Shown here: piece by piece, positions 1 to 4,644 of the stretch
Position numbering within the stretch: position 1 is the first letter of the stretch
How the letters are laid out: each line of letters opens with the position of its first letter
Assembly: GCA_003156615.1 (NCBI GenBank)
Contig: PMHI01000693.1
Coordinates: 1-5,554 of the forward strand
Direction: 5' to 3'
Source: Acidobacteriaceae bacterium
GTDB lineage: Bacteria; Acidobacteriota; Terriglobia; Terriglobales; SbA1
DNA: 5,554 nt
Program-made: the position numbers and the translations under genes
The notes under the pieces: generated by a model
Told to the model about the DNA's origin: nothing
The model's database searches: none
The model's input: the letters and a program-made list of their open reading frames with translations, nothing else

Positions 1-279
1 TAATCCGGAACGCGGCATTCCGTCGTCGAAAGGGCGCTGAAGCGGGCGGTTCTTCACCGGAAGAATGCTTTGTTCTATCGGACGCTGAATGGGGCGGAGG
101 TGGGCGACCTGTTCATGGGCTTGATTCACACTTGTCAGTTGTGCGGCGCCAACTCCTTCGACTACCTGAGCGAGTTGCAGCGCCACGCTCAGGAACTGGC
201 GACCAAGCCCGCGGAGTGGATGCCGTGGAACTACCGCGAAACCTTGGAGCGGACCGTATCCCTCTCCGATCCCGCGTAG
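1..279 (+). pseudogene. IS66-family transposase, C-terminal remnant (cut by window start)
   Basis: The frame gives VVERALKRAVLHRKNALFYR, then NGAEVGDLFMGLIHTCQLCG, and ends near AEWMPWNYRETLER. This is the characteristic end of IS66 transposases: the ERALK stretch, which probably carries the Glu of the DDE triad, followed by the IS66 C-terminal domain. It ends at TAG 277-279. The same frame has TAA at 1-3, and the residues just after it (SGTRHS) do not resemble the LDNN stretch normally found before ERALK, so the frame appears interrupted within the first 30 bases. A DDE transposase broken here could not act. The upstream part is outside the window, so a frameshift close to position 25 cannot be separated from true truncation. 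No ORF for an IS66 accessory protein (TnpA/TnpB type) is visible. Family assignment is secure; pseudogene status is likely but rests on few bases. Confidence 0.8.
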
Positions 280-297
280 AGCTAGGCGGAATCACTC

Positions 298-861
298 ATG
301 GCCGGAAACACCAAACGTCAATCAAAATCGCACCCCAGCTGGACCGATGTCAAAGCAAAACTCGCCGATTTTGACCGTGCAGGGTTGCTCGACTTGATCC
401 AGAGTCTCTACAGTGCGCATAAGGACAATCAGATTTTTCTCCATTCCCGCTTTGGCTTAGGTGGGGGCGTGCTGGAACCCTACAAGAAGATCATTGATCG
501 GTGGCTTTGGCCTGACGTTCTCCGGAATCAAGACACCTCTGTCTCCCAAGCCAAGCGAGCTATCTCGGATTACAAGAAGGCAGTTGGCGATCCCAAGGGA
601 GTGGCCGAGTTGATGGTTTTCTACTGCGAGCAGGCCGCAGGGTTCTGCGACGCCATCTGCACCGATGATGAGGGATACTTCGATGCCCTGGTGCGCATGT
701 TCGAGCAGGCCCTCAAGTTCGCCAACGTGCTATCGCCCGACCGCCGCGACGACCTGGTCTCCAGGTTAGATCGTGTGCGCACCATCAGCCACGACTTCGG
801 CTATGGTGTCGGAGATGACATGGATTTCTTTCTTTCGAAGTACACGCGGACTCAGCGCTGA
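298..861 (+). CDS. DUF6155-like hypothetical protein, possible IS66 passenger
   Basis: This is a 187-residue soluble protein with no signal peptide or membrane segment. Start ATG 298 is supported by AGGCGG at 284-289 with an 8-base spacer. After a basic N-terminus (residues 5-12), residues 14-38 (WTDVKAKLADFDRAGLLDLI) form a helix of the kind seen at the start of DUF6155 proteins. The LEPYKKIIDRW segment (59-69), an 'AKRAISDYKKAVGD' helix (85-98) and a Tyr/Phe/Cys-rich helical region (103-145) follow. The match to DUF6155 is from memory of the family pattern; its biochemical role is unknown. The gene begins 18 bases after the IS66 transposase stop on the same strand and was probably co-transcribed with it. 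That position suits a passenger gene, although an independent gene flanked by a transposase relic is equally possible. Real coding is well supported by length, ribosome binding site and protein composition. Confidence 0.75.
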   Translation: MAGNTKRQSKSHPSWTDVKAKLADFDRAGLLDLIQSLYSAHKDNQIFLHSRFGLGGGVLEPYKKIIDRWLWPDVLRNQDTSVSQAKRAISDYKKAVGDPKGVAELMVFYCEQAAGFCDAICTDDEGYFDALVRMFEQALKFANVLSPDRRDDLVSRLDRVRTISHDFGYGVGDDMDFFLSKYTRTQR

Positions 862-869
862 TCGATACG

Positions 870-877
870 GGGATTAC
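870..877. repeat. possible right end of an IS66-type element
   Basis: Read inward on the minus strand from 877, the sequence begins GTAATCCCCGTATCGATC. IS66-family terminal repeats typically begin GTAA and are flanked by 8-base target duplications, which here would put the duplication at 878-885 (GCAGACTT). The left end lies outside the window, so neither the inverted repeat nor the duplication can be confirmed. Confidence 0.2.
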
Positions 878-904
878 GCAGACTTGCCGCAAACACACGA
901 ACAG

Positions 905-955
905 TCCGCTTGGGGTGCGAGGGGTCGGCAGTTCAAATCTGCCCGTCGTGAACCA
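905..955 (+). tRNA. isolated 3' half of tRNA-Pro (GGG), fragment
   Basis: From the anticodon arm onward this reads as a proline tRNA. The anticodon arm is TCCGC / TTGGGGT / GCGAG (905-921), with U33 at 911, anticodon GGG at 912-914 and G37 at 915. Of its five pairs, three are Watson-Crick, one is a T-G wobble and one (C906-A920) is a mismatch. The variable region GGGTC (922-926) is typical of bacterial tRNA-Pro. The T arm is perfect: GGCAG / TTCAAAT / CTGCC (927-943). A 3' acceptor strand CGTCGTG and AACCA follow (944-955), with one base too many before CCA. Upstream there is no D-loop GG, no proper D stem and no CACGACG-like 5' acceptor strand, so it is not a complete gene. Bases 868-894 have a faint resemblance to a tRNA-Pro 5' half but do not fold. 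A tRNA 3' half is what site-specific integration into a tRNA gene leaves behind; no integrase is visible. Confidence 0.6.
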
Positions 956-1139
956 TTCAATTCGCTTTAGCCGCCGACTCTCCTGCTGCCCGGCCCCGAA
1001 CCAAGAAAAGCACTTTGATGGGAGCTGTCTCTCCCGCACAATCGAAGAAACTCCGGCTGTCAGGCTGGTCGTCGTGCCGCTCTCGTCGAAGGTCTTTCCA
1101 AGCCGCGGTTGGACGTAGTTCACACTCGGGAGAATTCTT

Positions 1140-1340
1140 ATGTCCGGGCAAGTCATTTTGTATTTCGACGATCAGGCCGACGCGCTGCGTTTTGCTTTGG
1201 CCGCAGGGTCGGTGATGGCGGGCGACCGCGCTCGCGTCACTGACGATCTGATTAAGGAAACGGCGCGCGTCAGCCGCATCCGCTTGGATGCCGCGAATGC
1301 AGGAAAGATCAAGAAGCCCGCTCCAGAACACGTAGCCTGA
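1140..1340 (+). CDS. small hypothetical protein, 66 residues
   Basis: The family is not recognised. The start ATG 1140 follows GGGAG (1128-1132) with a 7-base spacer, a good ribosome binding site. The product has a short beta-strand-like segment (VILYF, residues 5-9), an acidic turn (DDQAD), an alpha-helical ALRFALAAGSVM stretch (residues 15-26), and then a charged, Arg/Asp/Lys-rich helical region to residue 59. There is no signal peptide, cysteine pair or membrane segment. The beta-alpha opening resembles small ferredoxin-fold or regulatory proteins, but that is too weak to assign a function. It lies 184 bases after the tRNA-Pro fragment and converges with the MerR gene on the other strand. 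A clear ribosome binding site and bacterial-looking protein composition favour a real gene. Confidence 0.6.
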   Translation: MSGQVILYFDDQADALRFALAAGSVMAGDRARVTDDLIKETARVSRIRLDAANAGKIKKPAPEHVA

Positions 1341-1435
1341 AGACTTAGAATCCGTCCGCAAGGATGGCTCACCGTTTCCGTCAAGAGCCGCGGCTCCGTT
1401 CTGGCTGTTAGGAACCCTGAAGCCCGCAACACTTA

Positions 1436-1448
1436 AGGCTCAAAGCCT
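1436..1448 (-). terminator. weak hairpin after the MerR gene
   Basis: AGGCT CAA AGCCT is a perfect 5-bp stem with a 3-base loop, starting 3 bases beyond the MerR stop. On the minus strand it is followed by TAAGTGTTG, a poor U tract. It may be a weak terminator between the convergent MerR and 66-residue genes. Nothing stronger is present at 1341-1450. Confidence 0.25.
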
Positions 1449-1450
1449 GA

Positions 1451-1855
1451 CTATCCAGTGCGCCGCGCAGAGAGCAAATTCAAGATCTCGCGCAGGCCCT
1501 GGCGAATGTGCTGGATTTCGGCCACTGACTGCGCGGGGAATGGAATCGCGGCCTGCCCTTTTTCAGTTCTCGCCTCGGAGCGCAGTTGCTGGCGCGCGCC
1601 CACGATCGTGAAGCCTTGCTCGTAGAGTAACTGCTTGATGCGCAGGACGCTTTCCACATCGCGTCTGCGGTACATACGCTGGCCGGTGCTGCTTTTCACC
1701 GGCTTGAGTTGTGCAAACTCGCTTTCCCAGAAACGCAACACATAGGCCGGCAGGCGGCACAGCGTGGCCACTTCGCCGATGCGGAAGTAGAGTTTGTCGG
1801 GGATGAGGATCTCATCCGTCTTGTTCTTGCCCGCGCTCTTCTTCCTGGCGCTCAT
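1451..1855 (-). CDS. compact MerR-family transcriptional regulator
   Basis: This is a 134-residue DNA-binding protein if translated from the ATG at complement 1853-1855. A Lys-rich tail (residues 4-13) precedes the winged helix-turn-helix. The HTH is [20 protein letters not shown] (23-42) and is followed by WESEF. The wing and second recognition part is [19 protein letters not shown] (56-74), and [16 protein letters not shown] (76-91) completes the MerR fold. After a short linker, residues 110-130 form one amphipathic helix that probably dimerises. There is no effector-binding domain and no metal-binding cysteine cluster, so it is not a classical metal or drug sensor. Such short MerR proteins are common in Acidobacteria and Deltaproteobacteria. 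The frame is open to 1999, but the extra 48 residues look unlike MerR proteins, and the chosen ATG has GAGG (1859-1862) 3 bases upstream, a rather short spacing. Its target genes cannot be read from the window. Confidence 0.88.
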   Translation of the reverse strand: MSARKKSAGKNKTDEILIPDKLYFRIGEVATLCRLPAYVLRFWESEFAQLKPVKSSTGQRMYRRRDVESVLRIKQLLYEQGFTIVGARQQLRSEARTEKGQAAIPFPAQSVAEIQHIRQGLREILNLLSARRTG

Positions 1856-1892
1856 GTTCCTCGCAAACCTGCTCGTACCCGTGGTTCGAACC

Positions 1893-1916
1893 GTGTGGTT
1901 CACAATTGTGACACAC
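1893..1916. promoter_or_regulatory. large dyad with perfect TCACAATTGTGA core upstream of merR-type gene
   Basis: TCACAATTGTGA at 1900-1911 is a perfect 12-base palindrome. It is flanked by GTGTG (1893-1897) and CACAC (1912-1916), which extend the dyad with a 2-base offset. It lies 45-56 bases upstream of the chosen MerR start. On the minus strand, CACAAT within the core could serve as a -10 element, with TTGCAT 20 bases upstream as a -35. An elongated spacer is typical of MerR-type promoters. A regulator-binding site is likely; autoregulation is only an inference. Confidence 0.4.
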
Positions 1917-2052
1917 CTGGAGAATTCCACATGCAAGAATTTTGCGGCTGAGGCCATCAGCGATTGGCACCTGCAATTAGCACTCGGCCGCTCGGGCACC
2001 GAACTGGGCCGGGGCCATGGCTAAGGGTTAATGGCTGGCTGCGAATTGCCCC

Positions 2053-2091
2053 AAAGAAAACGCCTCTCAAGAGGTGCTTCTCCTGAGAGGC
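2053..2091 (-). terminator. intrinsic terminator of the microprotein unit
   Basis: GCCTCTCA (2062-2069) pairs perfectly with TGAGAGGC (2084-2091). After one mismatch a further 3 bp (2071-2073 with 2080-2082) close a 6-base loop. On the minus strand the stem is followed directly by GTTTTCTTTGGGG, a good U-rich tail (complement of 2053-2061 and beyond). It would stop transcripts from the 12-codon ORF before they reach the MerR gene. The plus-strand side has only GATTAAATTC and is a poorer terminator. Confidence 0.7.
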
Positions 2092-2110
2092 TGATTAAAT
2101 TCTTGGCCCA

Positions 2111-2129
2111 TGCGAAGTATCGTTTCGCA
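2111..2129 (-). other. small hairpin in the 3' part of the microprotein transcript
   Basis: TGCGAA (2111-2116) pairs with TTCGCA (2124-2129) around a 7-base loop. It starts 6 bases after the stop codon of the 12-codon ORF and precedes the terminator stem, so the transcript would end in two successive hairpins. It may stabilise the RNA; no known RNA family is recognised. Confidence 0.4.
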
Positions 2130-2134
2130 GACGG

Positions 2135-2173
2135 TTAGTGTTTCTTCTTTTTTGCCTTTTTCTTCGTTGCCAT
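2135..2173 (-). CDS. 12-codon Lys-rich micro-ORF (MATKKKAKKKKH)
   Basis: The minus strand reads ATG GCA ACG AAG AAA AAG GCA AAA AAG AAG AAA CAC TAA, seven lysines in twelve residues. It has a textbook ribosome binding site: GGAGG at complement 2181-2185, 7 bases before the ATG. A promoter-like TTGACA/CAATAT pair lies upstream and an intrinsic terminator downstream, so promoter, leader, ORF and terminator form a self-contained unit. The peptide is similar in composition to the Lys/Ala tails of bacterial histone-H1-like proteins, but has no fold of its own. It could be a tiny nucleic-acid-binding peptide, a translated leader, or a marker ORF inside a regulatory RNA whose run of lysine codons senses lysine or stalls ribosomes. 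The unusually clean signals support translation; function is unknown. Confidence 0.5.
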   Translation of the reverse strand: MATKKKAKKKKH

Positions 2174-2234
2174 GAAGATTCCTCCGTGAACGATTTTCCC
2201 TTGCAAACGGTGTCACAACGGGACCCGCTCGCAA

Positions 2235-2263
2235 ACGCTACCCAACTTGTAGTACGGCAGCGT
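2235..2263 (-). other. leader stem in the microprotein 5' UTR
   Basis: ACGCT (2235-2239) and AGCGT (2259-2263) form a 5-bp stem, extended by two G-C pairs after one mismatch. It lies near the 5' end of the predicted leader of about 95 nt (roughly 2269 to 2174 on the minus strand). It is a modest structure that could protect the RNA. No known riboswitch family is recognised in this leader. Confidence 0.25.
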
Positions 2264-2275
2264 CCTTAACACAAG

Positions 2276-2304
2276 ATATTGCGGCAGTATGCACACAGTG
2301 TCAA
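2276..2304 (-). promoter_or_regulatory. sigma-70 type promoter of the microprotein unit
   Basis: On the minus strand a consensus -35 TTGACA (complement of 2299-2304) is followed after exactly 17 bases by CAATAT (complement of 2276-2281). CAATAT keeps the important second A and final T of the -10 element. Transcription would begin near 2269, giving a leader of about 95 nt before the ATG at 2173. The surrounding DNA is AT-richer than the genes. Confidence 0.5.
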
Positions 2305-2348
2305 CAAAATTATGCAAGGAACAGAAGAATTCTCTCTGCAGGCAGGCC

Positions 2349-2485
2349 GTTGGTCGTCAGTGGTTGGTCGTAGGTCGCACACGACGCGCAGCAAGAGAGT
2401 TCGCTCCGCCATCTAACATTCGGCCAGAAACCCATCACTCTCGGTAAAACCGAGGTTGGCCAACGACTAACGGCTAACGACCAAC
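2349..2485. repeat. nested inverted-repeat block of GTTGGTCGT-like units
   Basis: The left arm (2349-2372) holds two GTTGGTCGT copies. The right arm (2462-2485), read on the opposite strand, is GTTGGTCGT followed by TAG and a degenerate GTTAGTCGT-like copy. The arms pair over about 24 bases with roughly five mismatches. Between them lie an outer stem GGCCA (2422-2426)/TGGCC (2457-2461) and an inner stem CTCGGT (2440-2445), AAA, ACCGAG (2449-2454). No gene is seen here. Such GTTGGTCG-type low-complexity repeats are, from memory, frequent between acidobacterial genes. The block sits between the microprotein promoter and the hyuB-like gene, so no coding sequence occupies 2305-2537. Confidence 0.55.
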
Positions 2486-2524
2486 ACTACTCACCAGCAA
2501 CTGGTTCTGCGCTGCCGCTTCCGG

Positions 2525-2530
2525 TACACT
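2525..2530 (+). promoter_or_regulatory. -10-like TACACT placed for a leaderless hyuB mRNA
   Basis: TACACT ends 7 bases before the ATG at 2538, so transcription would start at or beside the start codon. No Shine-Dalgarno sequence is visible before this ATG, which fits a leaderless transcript. No convincing -35 is found 16-18 bases upstream, so support is weak. Confidence 0.3.
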
Positions 2531-2537
2531 GCGCCTC

Positions 2538-4205
2538 ATGCGGCCCGATCCCGTCGAACTGGAAATCTTCAAGAACCTGTTCCACTCCATCGCCGATGAG
2601 ATGGGCGCGGCGCTGCGGCGTACTGCGTTTTCCCCCAACATCAAGGAGCGGCGCGATTATTCGTGCGCGCTGTTTGAAGGCACCGGGGAAGTCATCGCCA
2701 TGGGGGAGCACATGCCGGTGCATCTGGGCTCCATGCCGATGTCAGTAGGGGCAGCGATTGCAGCGTGCGAGATGGGGCCGGGCGATGTGGTCATGCTGAA
2801 TGACCCTTTCCGCGGAGGGACCCATCTACCCGACATCACGCTGGTGGCACCGGTGTATGTTTCGCGCGGACGCCCCTTCAGCAGGCTGAGGGCAGGCTCT
2901 CGTCCGCCCAAAAACGCGAATCGCCCCGACTTCTACGTCGCCTCGCGAGCCCATCATGCAGACGTGGGTGGAACCTACGCCGGATCGATGGGACTGTGCC
3001 GCGAGATTTATCAGGAAGGCTTTCGCATTCCCCCGGTGAGACTCATGCGGGCGGGCGTGATGGATCGCGATGTCCTTGCGCTGCTGCTCGCGAACGTGCG
3101 CACGCCCGAGGAGCGCGAAGGCGATTTGGGGGCGCAGATCGCGGCCTGCCACACCGGAACCGCGCGGCTCACGGAGGTGTGTGCGCGATACGGCATCGAT
3201 CGGGTCCAGCGTGCGGCGCGGGAACTGCTGGCGTATTCCGAGGAACTGATGCGCGCATTCCTGATGCGCGTGCCGACGGGTACTTATCGGGCCGAGGATT
3301 TTCTGGACAACGACGGCATCCGCGATAAGCCGGTGAAGATCGCGGTGACGGTCAGCGTTGGGCCAGGCAAACTACAGGGCCGGGTGCACGCACGGCCAAT
3401 CGTTACAGTCGATTTCACGGGCAGCGATCCGCAGGTTGAGGGCAGCATAAATGCAGTCGAGGCAATCACCTACTCCGCCTGCTTCTATGTTTTCCGATGT
3501 CTGTTGGCGGAGGATGTTCCGGCAACCGCAGGCCTGATGCGGCCCATCCGGGTAATCGCTCCCCAAGGGACGATTGTGAACGCGCGGCCACCGGCGGCCG
3601 TCGCCGGCGGCAACGTCGAAACTTCGCAGCGCATCGTCGATGTTCTGATGCGGGCGCTGGCACAAGCCATCCCGAATCGAATTCCCGCTGCGGCATCGGG
3701 CACAATGAATAACCTCACGATCGGCGGAATCGATCCGCGCACGGGCGAGCCCTTTGCTTACTATGAAACGATCGCTGGCGGCATGGGCGCGCGGCCTACC
3801 AAGCCCGGTGTCTCCGGCGTGCATACGCATATGACGAATTCGCTGAACACTCCGGCGGAGGCGCTGGAGTACGCCTATCCCTTGCGGGTCCGGCGCTACT
3901 GCCTTCGGCTGGGCAGCGGCGGCGACGGAAAGCATCGAGGTGGCGACGGAATTATCCGCGAGATTGAAGTGCTGACCGATTGCGAGGTCACGCTACTGTC
4001 AGACCGACGCACCAGCCTACCCTGGGGATTGGCCGGCGGCAAGGCAGGCCTGCCGGGAAAAGCCAGCGTGATCCGCGACGCCGGCTTGATCGAAGACATG
4101 CCGGGAAAGTTCAGCAGGCGACTTCGAAAAGGCGAACGCATTCGGATTGAATCGCCGGGTGGCGGCGGCTGGGGTAAAGTTGACCCGAGGCGACTTGACG
4201 GTTGA
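2538..4205 (+). CDS. hydantoinase B/oxoprolinase family protein (HyuB-like)
   Basis: This 555-residue protein belongs to the HyuB family, whose members are the B subunits of N-methylhydantoinases, 5-oxoprolinases and acetone-carboxylase-type enzymes. They normally work with an ATP-using HyuA subunit in the cytoplasm to open or carboxylate cyclic amides or ketones. Family blocks are the N-terminal DPVELEIFKNLFHSIADEMG (4-23), SPNIKERRDYSCALF (32-46), MGEHMPVHLGSM (55-66), NDPFRGGTHLPDI (88-100), VASRAHHADVGG (134-145), GGNVETSQRI, and a Gly-rich end ESPGGGGWG. Histidines in THLPD and AHHAD are the likely metal or active-site residues. Residues about 110-130 are an extra segment; the conserved text on both sides is intact, so the protein may still fold. 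No hyuA gene lies on either side, which is unusual. The substrate cannot be assigned. The ATG at 2538 starts the family's normal N-terminus but lacks a ribosome binding site. Confidence 0.92.
   Translation: MRPDPVELEIFKNLFHSIADEMGAALRRTAFSPNIKERRDYSCALFEGTGEVIAMGEHMPVHLGSMPMSVGAAIAACEMGPGDVVMLNDPFRGGTHLPDITLVAPVYVSRGRPFSRLRAGSRPPKNANRPDFYVASRAHHADVGGTYAGSMGLCREIYQEGFRIPPVRLMRAGVMDRDVLALLLANVRTPEEREGDLGAQIAACHTGTARLTEVCARYGIDRVQRAARELLAYSEELMRAFLMRVPTGTYRAEDFLDNDGIRDKPVKIAVTVSVGPGKLQGRVHARPIVTVDFTGSDPQVEGSINAVEAITYSACFYVFRCLLAEDVPATAGLMRPIRVIAPQGTIVNARPPAAVAGGNVETSQRIVDVLMRALAQAIPNRIPAAASGTMNNLTIGGIDPRTGEPFAYYETIAGGMGARPTKPGVSGVHTHMTNSLNTPAEALEYAYPLRVRRYCLRLGSGGDGKHRGGDGIIREIEVLTDCEVTLLSDRRTSLPWGLAGGKAGLPGKASVIRDAGLIEDMPGKFSRRLRKGERIRIESPGGGGWGKVDPRRLDG
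2866..2907. repeat. in-frame REP-like palindromic insertion inside hyuB
   Basis: GCGGACG (2866-2872) and CGTCCGC (2901-2907) form a perfect 7-bp stem. It encloses a second stem-loop, CCC(T)TCAG / CAGG / CTGAGGG. The inner sequence encodes PFSRLRAGSR, and on the minus strand EPALSLLKG. Both are close to the DKLRAGS and ALSLSKG peptides that a widespread intragenic repeat (CCTTCGACAAGCTCAGGG type) writes into unrelated proteins. It adds roughly 15-20 residues between a conserved beta strand and the ASRAHHADVGG motif without breaking the frame. Confidence 0.65.
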
Positions 4206-4238
4206 TTAACAGCGTCCGGCGGAGTACACGTTAATCGA
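4202..4238. promoter_or_regulatory. GATTAAC/GTTAATC inverted repeat after hyuB
   Basis: GATTAAC (4204-4210) and GTTAATC (4230-4236) are perfect inverted copies, extendable by one wobble and one A-T pair, with a 19-base loop. The repeat begins at the HyuB stop codon and is AT-rich in a GC-rich region. No U tract follows, so it is not an obvious terminator. It may be an operator for the membrane-protein operon or a 3' mRNA stabiliser. Confidence 0.3.
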
Positions 4239-4279
4239 AAAGGCGCTTTAGTGGTTTGGAATAGAAAGAGGGGATCTCC

Positions 4280-4631
4280 ATGCACATCATCAAATCGGTT
4301 GGGGTGCTCTCGGTTGCCAAGAGCATGGGATTGATGTACGCCTGCATGGGCCTGATCTTTGCTCCAGTTTTGCCTCCTGGGCGGACTGCTCGCGTCAGCG
4401 GCAGGCCAACACAACAATCCCCTGGCCGGGATCTTTGGCATTGGCATTGCGGTTCTGTTTCCGGTGCTCTATGGCGTGATCGGGTTCATTGCGGGCCTGA
4501 TCGGCGCGTTATTCTATAACCTGCTCGCCGGCTGGGTTGGCGGCTTTGAACTGGAAATGGAGCTGCGTCCGAAGACTCTGACCGCGCCCTATCCGCTCAT
4601 CCCGCCAGTCAGTCCGGCATCTAATTCGTAG
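4280..4631 (+). pseudogene. small two-TM membrane protein broken by a +1 frameshift
   Basis: The first 29 codons (MHIIKSVGVLSVAKSMGLMY, ACMGLIFAP) read in the frame of ATG 4280, which has an excellent GAGGGGA ribosome binding site (4268-4274). The rest continues one frame further: FCLLGGLLASAA, then GIFGIGIAVLFPVLYGVIGF, IAGLIGALFYNLLAGWVGGF and ELEMEL, ending at TAG 4629-4631. Removing one base, for example G4367, joins them into a protein of about 116 residues with two hydrophobic regions (around residues 18-40 and 52-85). SVG-LSVAK-MGL-YA-MGLIF and YNL-A-WVGG-ELE are, from memory, the hallmarks of an uncharacterised acidobacterial membrane protein family. The downstream frame has a stop at 4353-4355, so the shift must lie after 4355. 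It may be a sequencing error, a mutation or programmed shifting; without it the unshifted frame ends at 4519. It leads an operon with the DinB-like gene. Confidence 0.7.
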
Positions 4632-4644
4632 AGGTGACAGTTTT

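Noticed and set aside
785..1156. A 123-codon minus-strand ORF containing GRFELPTPRTPSG
   Set aside because: It is the antisense of the tRNA-Pro fragment and the end of the DUF6155-like gene. Peptides of this kind are classic false ORFs over tRNA genes, and there is no ribosome binding site.
1385..1396. Perfect 12-base palindrome GAGCCGCGGCTC
   Set aside because: It has no loop, no U tract and no promoter beside it, and a GC palindrome of this size is not remarkable in GC-rich DNA.
2202..2236. Direct repeat of GCAAACG in the microprotein leader
   Set aside because: It is only two short, unequally spaced copies and no riboswitch core is recognisable, so it was not called as a separate element.
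2379..2410. CACGACGCGCAGC as the missing 5' half of the tRNA-Pro
   Set aside because: It begins with the expected acceptor complement CACGACG but has no D-loop GG or D stem, and lies about 1.4 kb downstream. It is best treated as chance.
3372..3935. A 187-codon minus-strand ORF inside hyuB
   Set aside because: It is a GC-rich shadow of the hyuB frame. Its protein has no recognisable family pattern, whereas the plus-strand frame matches HyuB throughout.
4202..4230. TTGATT-17-TACACG as a promoter for the membrane-protein operon
   Set aside because: The -10 matches only three of six consensus bases and the match overlaps the inverted repeat, so it is not convincing.
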